Part shown: in pieces, positions 53,727 through 62,096 of the stretch
How the letters are laid out: the number at the start of each line of letters is the position of its first letter
How positions within the stretch are numbered: position 1 is the stretch's first letter
Assembly: GCA_965278995.1 (NCBI GenBank)
Contig: OZ257136.1
Location: 4,898,001 to 4,962,000 of the forward strand
Reading direction: 5' to 3'
DNA length: 64,000 nt
Source of the DNA: JADJYF01 sp965278995
GTDB lineage: Bacteria; Pseudomonadota; Gammaproteobacteria; Ga0077536
Position numbers and translations under genes: made by a program
Notes under the pieces: model-generated
Databases searched by the model: none
What the model was told of the DNA's origin: nothing
The model's input: only the letters and a program-made list of their open reading frames with translations

Positions 53727-54884
53727 TCAGAACAGCGGATTGAGCGGCTTGTGACCCAGCATCACCCGCCCGACATCTTCCATCACATGGGCCTGTAATT
53801 GCAGATGGTGACGTGCAACGTTGGTGTCGCGCACTGCGCGATCGAGGGCCGGCGTGAAGATGCCAGCGCTGCCGCCCAGTTCCTGAACGGTGTTCACCGC
53901 AGCGAGCGCAGAGCGAGCTGCGTACACGACTGCGAGGCGCGTGCGGGCCACTGCGTCGAGGTCGAGCGGACGACCGACGCTGACTGTCTCCCAGGCGCGC
54001 TGCACTTCGCGGTGCAGATAGGCGCGCCCGGCCTCGATCGCGCCTTCGGCTTCGGCCAAACCGGCCTGCACGCGCGGCTCTTCACGGGCCGCACGCGCGC
54101 CGGCGAAGGGCGTACGCTCGAGCAAAGGCCGCACGGCATCCATTGCGCCGCGAGCCATGCCGCATAGCGCGGCGGCCTTGCTCATGGCGAGACGAAGCCC
54201 GAGCGGCACACGCCACGCCGGTGCGCTATCGCGTGGCGCATCGCGAAGATCGAAGCCGCGCTCGGCTGACACGAAAACGTCATCGAGCTCGAAGTCGTCA
54301 CTGGCCGTTCCCTTGAGTCCGCTGGTGTGCCAGGTATCGATCAGTCGGGCTGCACTGCTGGGCGCGAAGATCACGCGCAGCACCGGCACGCCATTCGTAT
54401 CGACACGCGGCACTTTGCCGTCGTGCACGATGCAGAGCGCGCCCAGCCAGTCAGAATGACGACAACCGCTGGTGAAGCGCCAATGGCCACTGACGCGATA
54501 ACCGTCGCCGCTCGCTACCGCACGGCCTTTACCGACCGCGGTCAACGCAACCACGGCGAGCGTACCGGTGCCCAGCATGGCACGGATCACGGCGGGTGCC
54601 AGCCAGGCGTTCAGGCAGGCACTCGATTCCGAGGCAACCATCGCGCACCAGCCGCTTGAGGCATCGGCACGCGACAATTCTTCGATCACATGGAGATAGG
54701 TCAGGGGGTCGGCGGCTACGCCGCCATATTCGGCACCGAGCTGCAAATGAAACGCACCCATCTTTGTCAATGCCGTGAGAACTTCGTTGCCGAGGCGGCG
54801 TTCGCGTTCGATGGTCGCGCCCGCTTCCCGCAACAGAAGCCGCAGGCCTTGCGCCGCAGCCAGCAGGGGCGAGGGCTCCGTCAT
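53727..54884 (-). CDS. Acyl-CoA dehydrogenase-fold flavoprotein, possibly a group D monooxygenase
   Basis: The 385-residue protein has an acyl-CoA dehydrogenase fold. The motifs LGAEYGGVAADPLTYLHVIEELSRADASSGWCAMV (described by GAEYGG and SGWCAMV) are characteristic of the branch that includes HsaA- and IacA-like flavin monooxygenases rather than beta-oxidation enzymes. The usual dehydrogenase catalytic Glu is not obvious. It is followed on the same strand, after 69 bp, by an NTF2-fold gene that is transcribed before it. Confidence 0.85.
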   Translation of the reverse strand: MTEPSPLLAAAQGLRLLLREAGATIERERRLGNEVLTALTKMGAFHLQLGAEYGGVAADPLTYLHVIEELSRADASSGWCAMVASESSACLNAWLAPAVIRAMLGTGTLAVVALTAVGKGRAVASGDGYRVSGHWRFTSGCRHSDWLGALCIVHDGKVPRVDTNGVPVLRVIFAPSSAARLIDTWHTSGLKGTASDDFELDDVFVSAERGFDLRDAPRDSAPAWRVPLGLRLAMSKAAALCGMARGAMDAVRPLLERTPFAGARAAREEPRVQAGLAEAEGAIEAGRAYLHREVQRAWETVSVGRPLDLDAVARTRLAVVYAARSALAAVNTVQELGGSAGIFTPALDRAVRDTNVARHHLQLQAHVMEDVGRVMLGHKPLNPLF

Positions 54885-54953
54885 GAGGTTAATCCTTCAC
54901 GAGTCCCGACTTGAGTGAGGCCGTCTCTGCGGGGCAGTGCTGTGGGCCTGATC

Positions 54954-55316
54954 TTATTGGTCGACGTAGAATTTGTTGACTATTCGCCACTGCGAGTCGA
55001 CCTTCGCAAGCTGTAAGGTGTCGGTGAACATGCCGCTGAAATCGAATACCGCGACGGCCGCACAGGGATTGGTGATTTGTATGGCAATGATTTTGCCTTC
55101 CAGCTCAGGCGCCGGCACTCGCTTCATCCAGCCGTCGATCACCTCATTCATCGGTCGTGAAGTCAGCTGCAGATTGCCTTGCTTGTCGCGGATGTAGCCT
55201 TTCATGTGGCAGACCTCGACGGCGAAGGCTGCTTCCAGGCGTGCCCGGTCAACGGTTTTGAGACCTTCGAAATAATGGAAGATGGTGGTGCTGATGGCGT
55301 CGTAATCAGAGGTCAT
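54954..55316 (-). CDS. NTF2-fold (SnoaL/lumazine-binding-like) protein
   Basis: The 120-residue single-domain protein has the pattern of small NTF2-like proteins (YDAISTTIFHYFEGLKTVDRARLEAAF then IAIQITNPCAAVAVF and WRIVNKFYVD). It may bind a small ligand or act as an isomerase-like enzyme. The ATG at 55316 is chosen because AGGAG lies 8 bp upstream; an upstream TTG would overlap the CTERM gene. Confidence 0.78.
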   Translation of the reverse strand: MTSDYDAISTTIFHYFEGLKTVDRARLEAAFAVEVCHMKGYIRDKQGNLQLTSRPMNEVIDGWMKRVPAPELEGKIIAIQITNPCAAVAVFDFSGMFTDTLQLAKVDSQWRIVNKFYVDQ

Positions 55317-55414
55317 GGATGCATCTCCTGAGGGTTGAATCATTGTCTCGCCGCTGAAGTGGCCGGCGCGCGCACGGATGTTTGTCGAGTGGATGAAACG
55401 CGAACCAGGAGCAC

Positions 55415-56137
55415 TCAAGCGTTGAGTTGAGGCACCTGTCGCCGCCGCCGAATCAACGCCAGCGCCAATACAGTGACGGGCAACAGGGTCGGTAGGGGTA
55501 CGACCGTGGCGGTGAGCGAGGTAATCGTTCCCGTCACGTAGCCGGGTTCGAAAACAATGAAGCGGAGCTCCATATCGCTAAAGAAATCGGCATTGCCAGG
55601 CAAGGCGAAGTCGGTCCACAGGTCATTGCCATCGTGATTAAAATTAATGGAAATCCGATCCAGCTCAACACCAGCGACGACGAATTCACCTGGATTCAGC
55701 ACCGCACCGCGAAAGCTGTAGTCGGTTGAATAGCCTGATGGCCAACTGTCGGCGTAGTTGCCCATCAGGTCTGTCGTGGTGACGTAGATGGTGTCCTCGC
55801 GTCGACCGCCGACCAGGGCGGAATCTGCAATCGTCAAGGTGAACTGCTCTAAATCGTAGATTTGCCCAAAGGAATGGATCAATGAACCGCTGTCGTCGAA
55901 CGGAACCCCGACCTGAGCAGTGTCGACTGTCCAGCTGCCAAAGAACGTTGTTCCGGCCGGCACGCCTGTTGTGACCAGGGTGCAGTTGCCGGATTCGTCA
56001 CAGACCTGGTGTGAGCGCGGATCGCCGATATCGTAGCCCAGTGTCCCGGCGTAATCGTAACGGACCAGCGCCGCCTGCACCGGCAGGCATGTGCTCGCCA
56101 GGAGCGCGATAGTCAGACAGGCAGCGCTTTTCTTCAC
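55415..56137 (-). CDS. PEP-CTERM/VPLP-type sorted secreted protein of unknown function
   Basis: The 240-residue protein has a GTG start, signal peptide (KKSAACLTIALLASTCLPVQA), a beta-rich body of about 180 residues with few cysteines, and a C-terminal tail VVPLPTLLPVTVLALALIRRRRQ, i.e. a VPLP motif, helix and Arg cluster followed by six extra residues. It should be processed by an exosortase and delivered to the envelope or EPS. Nothing indicates an enzymatic role. Confidence 0.82.
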   Translation of the reverse strand: MKKSAACLTIALLASTCLPVQAALVRYDYAGTLGYDIGDPRSHQVCDESGNCTLVTTGVPAGTTFFGSWTVDTAQVGVPFDDSGSLIHSFGQIYDLEQFTLTIADSALVGGRREDTIYVTTTDLMGNYADSWPSGYSTDYSFRGAVLNPGEFVVAGVELDRISINFNHDGNDLWTDFALPGNADFFSDMELRFIVFEPGYVTGTITSLTATVVPLPTLLPVTVLALALIRRRRQVPQLNA

Positions 56138-56184
56138 GATTGCACGACTTCAGCCGTTGTACAAGACAGCCATCTTACCTGCAG

Positions 56185-57207
56185 TCAGCCATGCACGCGA
56201 TTGCGCCCCTCGGCCTTGGCCTGATAGAGCGCCCTGTCGGCGCGCTTGAACACCGCTCCCCAGTCGGACATTTCCTGCTCGGCAACACCCACCCCGAAAC
56301 TCGCGGTGACGGACCAGCTGCGGCCGGCGCCGCTGAAAACTTCGGCGGCGACGCGGATGCGCATGCGTTCAGCCAGATCCAGCGCGGCCGAGCCATTGGT
56401 GTTCGGCGACAGGACCAGGAATTCTTCGCCGCCCATGCGCGCGACGGTGTCTTCGGCGCGGATTTCCTGACGCAGGATCTGGGCGATGCGGGTCAACACC
56501 GTATCGCCGGAATCGTGACCGTGCATGTCGTTGACCAACTTGAAGTGATCGATGTCGAGCAGGATCAGCGAGAGCGGGATCAGCCGGCGTTTATAGGCAG
56601 CCCATTCCTGTTGCAGCCGTTCGACCATCAGACGCCGGTTCGGCAGACCGGTCAGTGAATCGAGGTGGGCGACCTCGTAGAGCCGGCGGTTGGCTGCAGT
56701 CAGGTCGGCATTCAGCGCACGCAGGTTGTCGGCGTTGCGACGCAGCTCCGTCTGCAAGGCGACGATACGTTTGCCGGCGCGCAGTCGGGCGTGGAGTTCG
56801 CGCACGTTCACAGGCTTGTTGAGGTAATCATCGGCGCCAGCCTCGAACGCTTCGACCAGGCGATCGTCGTCGCCGTGCGCGGTCAACATGATGATGTAGA
56901 GCAGACGGCCACGCTTGGTGGCGCGAGCGATGCGGCAGACTTCGATGCCGTCCAGGCCCGGCATGAACCAATCCGTCAACACGATGTGCGGGCGGTATTG
57001 TTCGAGTTTGGCGATGGCATCATCGCCATCGATGGCCGCGTAAGCTTCGAAGCCAAGCGCACGCACCTGCTTCATCAAGACCAACCGTTGCGATTCAGTA
57101 TCCTCGGCAACCAACACCCGGATGACTTTGGAGTAGGTCGACTCCAGCGCCAGATCGCCGTCGCTGAAGCCGAGCGGCATCGTGCTGGCGAGATCGTCCA
57201 CATTCAT
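56185..57207 (-). CDS. Response regulator with GGDEF domain (diguanylate cyclase)
   Basis: The 340-residue protein has an N-terminal receiver domain (about 29-148; phosphoacceptor Asp79 in VLTDWFMPGLDG) and a C-terminal GGDEF domain (about 175-340) with intact signature GGEEF (259-263), preceded by the inhibitory I-site RxxD (250-253) at the standard five-residue distance. It should make c-di-GMP on phosphorylation. Its ATG overlaps the stop of the hybrid kinase, its likely phosphodonor. EPS genes upstream are natural c-di-GMP targets. Confidence 0.95.
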   Translation of the reverse strand: MNVDDLASTMPLGFSDGDLALESTYSKVIRVLVAEDTESQRLVLMKQVRALGFEAYAAIDGDDAIAKLEQYRPHIVLTDWFMPGLDGIEVCRIARATKRGRLLYIIMLTAHGDDDRLVEAFEAGADDYLNKPVNVRELHARLRAGKRIVALQTELRRNADNLRALNADLTAANRRLYEVAHLDSLTGLPNRRLMVERLQQEWAAYKRRLIPLSLILLDIDHFKLVNDMHGHDSGDTVLTRIAQILRQEIRAEDTVARMGGEEFLVLSPNTNGSAALDLAERMRIRVAAEVFSGAGRSWSVTASFGVGVAEQEMSDWGAVFKRADRALYQAKAEGRNRVHG

Positions 57208-60200
57208 GGCCGTGACTCCTGTCGTGGTCCAATTGCCGGCAGGCGATCGTCGCTGGCCAGCGCGCGGGTCGCATGGGCGCAAAACGCCGCCAACGCGTTT
57301 GCAAGATCAGGTACGGCACGGGAAACCACCGCCAGGTCTCCTTCGCGCGCTGCGGCTTCGAGGGCGCGGGCCGTTTCGAACAGGGCCAGCGCACCGACGT
57401 TGGCAGTGGTGCCTTTCAAGGTATGGCAGGCGCGCATGCTGCGCAATGCATCGCCGGCCGTCAGCGCCGCGCCCAGTTCGGCCAGCACCAGGTCGGCGTC
57501 CTGTGCGAATGCCACCAGCACGTCGCGCGCGAGTTCCTCGTCGCCCATGACGTTGTCGAGCAGCCGGTCACGATCAAACTCCTTGGCGGAGGAGTTGGCG
57601 GTTGTGGCACGCACGGTTGGTGGCGGCGCTAATGGCGCCAGCCATTTATCCAGCATCTGGGTCAGCGCGCCCGGGCTGATTGGTTTTGGCAGGAAGTCGT
57701 TCATGCCGGCCGCGATGCAGGCTTCGCGATCGCCGGCCAGCACGTTGGCTGTCATCGCCACCACCGGCACGTCATGGCGGCGCACCGAAGAGTTCGCATT
57801 GCGGATTGCGCGAGTTGCGGCGAAGCCGTCCATGATCGGCATCTGGCAGTCCATGAACACCAGATCGTAAGACGAGCGTGTCAGCGCCTCAAGGGCGCTG
57901 GCGCCATCACCGACAACATCGGCCTGATAGCCCATCTTGCGGAGCAGACCTATCGCGACTTTCTGGTTGACCGCGTTGTCTTCGACCAGCAGCAATCGCT
58001 CTGGCCGAACCGGTACGTCGGCTACCACGACTGGCGTCGGTGCCGGTGGCGGCGCCTGTTCTGCACGTGTGGGCAGACTCGCGATGCAATCGTAGAGCGT
58101 CGACTGGCGCAGCGGCTTGTTCAGGCTGGCGGCGAAATCAGCAGCATTCATCTGCTCTACGAAATCTTGCCCCATCGAGGTCAGCAGCACGAGCCTGGTG
58201 TCGGCGAGCATCGGATCGGTTTTGATTCTGCGCGCCAATTGTCGGCCATCCATGTCAGGCATCTGCATGTCGAGCAGCGCAACCTCAAACGCTTCGTCGC
58301 GCGCGGCCGCCTCGCCAAGCATGCATAACGCCTCGATACCGCCTTTGGCTTCTGCATGACGGCAGCCCCAACGCCGAAGCAGGACCTCAAGCAGGCGCCG
58401 ATTGCTCACGTGATCGTCAACCACGAGCACACGCAAGTTGTGGAGCGCAGCTCCGGTAGTGTCGGACTCTTCAGACGATTGCCGCTCCAGGGTGACCGTA
58501 AACCAGAAGCTCGAGCCGCTTCCGGGCTGACTGTCGACGCCGATTTCCCCACCCATCAACCCGACCATTTCCTTGCAGATGGCGAGCCCCAGGCCAGAGC
58601 CGCCAAAACGTCGCGTGGTCGAGACATCAGCCTGGGTAAAGGCGGTGAACAGTTCTCCGACCCTGTCGGGTGCGATGCCGATGCCGGTATCGCGCACTTC
58701 GAAACGGATGGTCGAAGTGGTGTCGGTGAAGGCAATCTGCATGGCGCGCGCGGTCACTTCGCCCTCGAGGGTGAACTTGATCGCATTGCCGACCAGATTG
58801 ATCAGCATCTGGCGCAGCCGCGCAGGATCGCCGCGCAGCCGCGCCGGTACCTCGTGCTCGGCAAAACAGGCGAAGTCGAGTCCACGTTCCTGAGCACGCA
58901 CGGCCAGTGCGGCAGCGACTTCTTCGAGAACCTGCCACAGGTCAAAGTCGACTGTCTCGAGTTCCAGTCGGCCAGCCTCGATGCGCGAGAAATCAAGAAT
59001 GTCGTTGATGATACCAAGCAGATGTTCGCCGCTGACTCGAATGGTCTCGGCGTATTCGCGCTGCTCGGCGTCAAGTGCGGTGCCGAGCAGCAATCCGGTC
59101 ATGCCAATGACACCGTTCATAGGCGTGCGGATCTCGTGGCTCATATTGGCCAGGAACGCGCTCTTGGTGCGGGTTGCGGATAAGGCCTCATCACGCGCAC
59201 GCTCCAGCTCGACCTGCATGTGCTGCTTGTCGGTCAGGTCGTGAATGGTCTGAACGACGGCTGCGAGGGTTCCATCCTTGTAATAAACCGGCGCGGCTGC
59301 GCCACTCACGTAGTGGCTTTGGCCGTCAGTCGTGAAGAACCAGTTCTCTGTATAGAAGCCACCAGGAATGCCGTCCAAAATTTTGAACTGCGCATACAGG
59401 TCGGCATATTCAGGAATATCCCCGGCCAGAATGATGTCCGCCATCATCGGCCGCTGCGCCCCATAGATCAGTCGGCCGTGTTCGCGCGTACCAACAACCT
59501 GTTCGCCTTTCACTCCGGTCAAGTGTTCGAGCGCGCGGTTCCACACCCGCACGGTGCCGTCCGGGTCCAATACCAGGGTCGGTGTGACCAGATTCTGCAC
59601 CAGGGATTCGACGAACGCTTTCTCGCGCCGGATGGTGTCCTCGGCGTGCTTGGCCGAGGTGATGTCGGTGGTCATGCCGTGCCAGATCACCGTGCCATCG
59701 GCTTCGCGCGCCGGGATTGCGTCTATCAGCACCCAACGTAACTCGCTGCCTGACTGCGCCAGGCGGTACTCGTTCCGTATCGGTTCAAGGGTCTTGGCCG
59801 AACGCTCAATCGCTGCACGCAGGGCCGATTGATCCTCGACGTGGATGCCGGCGAAGGCGCCCGAGGCATCCTCGATGACATTCTCCGGTGTCACCCCGTA
59901 CAGTTCCCGGATGGCCTCGCTGGCAAACGGTATCGACATCGAACCGTCAGGTTTACGCCTGAACTCGAATACCATGCCAGGAATGCGCGAGGCGATGCGT
60001 CGCAGGCGCTCGTCTGTCTCGCGCAGTGCCAGTTCAACGTGCTTGCGTTCGGTGACGTCGGCGATGAAGGCAGTCCACACCGTGGCACCATCCGGTTCGC
60101 GCATCGGCATGGCCTCGGCGCGCAACCAGCGTTGGTCGCCGTCGGCGAAGGTCATCAGCAGCTCCTGCTCCCATAGCTTCAACGTGCGTGCCGACTGCAG

Positions 60201-61244
60201 GATGGATTCGATCACCTTTTGACGTTCGGAGGGTTCCAGATAGCGTGTGGGTGCGGTGCCGTCGATTTCCAGTTCCTCGCGTGAGATGCGCAGTACCGTT
60301 GCGATGGATTCACTGGCATAAGGCACAGTCATGTTGCCATCGGGCGCGAGCCGGAACTGGTAGACCGCGCCCGGGATCCGCGCGGTGATCCCGCGCAGGC
60401 GCTGCTCGCTCTCCTGCAGCGCGAACTCGAACCGCTTGCGTTCGGTGATGTCGCTGGCGAAACCATGCCACAGGACGGAGCCATCGGCTTGCCGTTCCGG
60501 CATCGATTCCGCGTAGACCCAGCGGCGCTCGCCGTCCGGAAAGATTTGCGGCAGTTCCTGACTCCAGTGGGTCAGGTTCTGGGCCGAGTCGATGATCGAG
60601 CGAAGGACGCGCTCGCTGCAGGCTGGGTCCAGATAGCGGAATGCGACCAGTCCGTCTTCGCGTATTTCGTCTGGGGTAATCCGGAGCAGCGTGTGCAGAC
60701 CCGCACTCGCGTACGGCATGCCGAAGGTGCCGTCGGTGCGCAAGACGAACTCGAATACCACGCCCGGGATGCGAGAGACGACATGGCTCAGGCGCTCTTT
60801 GCTTTCATGCAGCGCGGCCTCAACGGCTTTATCAGAAGCAATGTCGATGCATGTGCCGACGATGCGGCACGGTCGGCCGGCTGCGCTGTGTGCCATGACC
60901 CGGCCGCGCATGCGCATCCATTTGTAGGAGTTCGTTGCGGTGCGGATGCGATACTCGCCGGTGTATTCCGGAACACCAGCGAGTAGACCATCAAGTCCAA
61001 CCAGCAGGGCGGCACGGTGGTCGGCATGCAGCAGCCCGATCCAGTTGGCAAACAGCATGTCGTTGGCGCCGTCGATGCCGAGCATGGCCAACAGGTTGTC
61101 GGAGCAGTAGACGACACCGGAATCGAGGTTCCAGTCCCACAGGCCCTGCGCACCATGGTCCAGCGCGAACCGCCAGCGGTCCATGCCGGTGTTCGTGCCT
61201 GTCGGAGCCGCCGCATTCTCGGCGCTGTACCCTCTCTTGACCAT
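57204..61244 (-). CDS. Hybrid sensor histidine kinase: 5 PAS - HisKA - HATPase - REC - REC - HPt
   Basis: The 1346-residue, apparently soluble protein has five PAS domains. PAS2-PAS4 are near-identical tandem repeats whose RIPG motif falls at 158, 289 and 420, a period of exactly 131. Then come a HisKA domain (His703 in MSHEIRTP), HATPase (N box LVGNAIKF, G boxes DTGIGI and GGSGLGLAI), REC1 (Asp992), REC2 (Asp1132) and an HPt domain (His1274 in HTLKGTTANVG). No membrane segment is visible, so it senses an intracellular or diffusible ligand. The operon mate is a diguanylate cyclase response regulator. Confidence 0.96.
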   Translation of the reverse strand: MVKRGYSAENAAAPTGTNTGMDRWRFALDHGAQGLWDWNLDSGVVYCSDNLLAMLGIDGANDMLFANWIGLLHADHRAALLVGLDGLLAGVPEYTGEYRIRTATNSYKWMRMRGRVMAHSAAGRPCRIVGTCIDIASDKAVEAALHESKERLSHVVSRIPGVVFEFVLRTDGTFGMPYASAGLHTLLRITPDEIREDGLVAFRYLDPACSERVLRSIIDSAQNLTHWSQELPQIFPDGERRWVYAESMPERQADGSVLWHGFASDITERKRFEFALQESEQRLRGITARIPGAVYQFRLAPDGNMTVPYASESIATVLRISREELEIDGTAPTRYLEPSERQKVIESILQSARTLKLWEQELLMTFADGDQRWLRAEAMPMREPDGATVWTAFIADVTERKHVELALRETDERLRRIASRIPGMVFEFRRKPDGSMSIPFASEAIRELYGVTPENVIEDASGAFAGIHVEDQSALRAAIERSAKTLEPIRNEYRLAQSGSELRWVLIDAIPAREADGTVIWHGMTTDITSAKHAEDTIRREKAFVESLVQNLVTPTLVLDPDGTVRVWNRALEHLTGVKGEQVVGTREHGRLIYGAQRPMMADIILAGDIPEYADLYAQFKILDGIPGGFYTENWFFTTDGQSHYVSGAAAPVYYKDGTLAAVVQTIHDLTDKQHMQVELERARDEALSATRTKSAFLANMSHEIRTPMNGVIGMTGLLLGTALDAEQREYAETIRVSGEHLLGIINDILDFSRIEAGRLELETVDFDLWQVLEEVAAALAVRAQERGLDFACFAEHEVPARLRGDPARLRQMLINLVGNAIKFTLEGEVTARAMQIAFTDTTSTIRFEVRDTGIGIAPDRVGELFTAFTQADVSTTRRFGGSGLGLAICKEMVGLMGGEIGVDSQPGSGSSFWFTVTLERQSSEESDTTGAALHNLRVLVVDDHVSNRRLLEVLLRRWGCRHAEAKGGIEALCMLGEAAARDEAFEVALLDMQMPDMDGRQLARRIKTDPMLADTRLVLLTSMGQDFVEQMNAADFAASLNKPLRQSTLYDCIASLPTRAEQAPPPAPTPVVVADVPVRPERLLLVEDNAVNQKVAIGLLRKMGYQADVVGDGASALEALTRSSYDLVFMDCQMPIMDGFAATRAIRNANSSVRRHDVPVVAMTANVLAGDREACIAAGMNDFLPKPISPGALTQMLDKWLAPLAPPPTVRATTANSSAKEFDRDRLLDNVMGDEELARDVLVAFAQDADLVLAELGAALTAGDALRSMRACHTLKGTTANVGALALFETARALEAAAREGDLAVVSRAVPDLANALAAFCAHATRALASDDRLPAIGPRQESRP

Positions 61245-61361
61245 AATGGCCTGTGCTCGTTAATCAGGTGGCGTTTGCGACTTCTTACCGGTATCGGCTG
61301 TTGACTCTCGTTCTGGAGTCAACCATATATTGCTGCAGGTAACATCTCGGCGGGCAGATTT

Positions 61362-62096
61362 ATGAAACATCGTGCGCGCGCTACCCTCCCGGCCAAGCGC
61401 CGAAACCTATATCGATCTCTCGTTCTGACCGTGAGCTGCTTCGCCGCGTCGGCGTGGGGCGCGCCCATACCGGTAATCAATTCATCATTTGAGACATTGC
61501 AGGTCGCTGGCTTGCCGGAACTCTGCGGCGCCGGTTGCAGTTACAGCGTCGACTTCATTCCAGGGTGGACGAATACGCCTTTTTTGGGGCTGGGACTGAC
61601 CAGCGGGCAGTTCCAACCCGGTACCCATGTCGGCAACACGACCTACTTCGACTCGCTGTCTGACGGCATTACGTCCGCCTACACCACCACGGGCGGCATT
61701 GTACAAACGCCCGGTGTGACCGTTACTGAAGGCGTCATTTACACACTGCTGGTCGATGTTGGCTACAGAAAAGACGCCGGCCCTTTTGGTAGTCCACGCC
61801 TGGTTGTAAACAATGTCTTTTACGACGGCGTCGGTGTACCTGTGGCAGGCGGATGGGCGACGTTTACGACAACCTATGTCGGCTTGGCTGCTGACGTCGG
61901 CAAGCCAATTACAATCTATCTGGATTCGGTCACGCAGCAGGGGAACTTCGATAACGTGCGATTCAGTGACTCGACGCCGGTCCCGTTACCAGCAGCGCTT
62001 TGGCCGTTCGCGTTTGCGCTCGGTGGACTGGGATTTACGCGTGTACGTCGCCAGCGGCAGCACTGCAGCCAGCAGCAGCGCGAGGCTCGGCGGTAA
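61362..62096 (+). CDS. Secreted protein with VPLPA-type CTERM sorting signal
   Basis: The 244-residue protein has an N-terminal signal sequence (cleavage near ASAWGA), a beta-sandwich-like body starting NSSFET with FIPGWT, resembling galactose-binding-type folds, and a C-terminal VPLPAALW, hydrophobic helix and RVRRQRQ. Twelve more residues (after RQRQ) run to a stop that lies inside the opposite-strand gene. It is divergent from the hybrid kinase, 117 bp away. Convergence with the gene at 61986-64000 is described as a finding. Confidence 0.85.
   Translation: MKHRARATLPAKRRNLYRSLVLTVSCFAASAWGAPIPVINSSFETLQVAGLPELCGAGCSYSVDFIPGWTNTPFLGLGLTSGQFQPGTHVGNTTYFDSLSDGITSAYTTTGGIVQTPGVTVTEGVIYTLLVDVGYRKDAGPFGSPRLVVNNVFYDGVGVPVAGGWATFTTTYVGLAADVGKPITIYLDSVTQQGNFDNVRFSDSTPVPLPAALWPFAFALGGLGFTRVRRQRQHCSQQQREARR

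Noticed and set aside
56142..56155. GG-N10-GC (sigma-54-like) match before the CTERM gene at 55415-56137
   Set aside because: The -12 element lies only about 5 bp from the start codon, leaving no room for a transcript leader or ribosome site.
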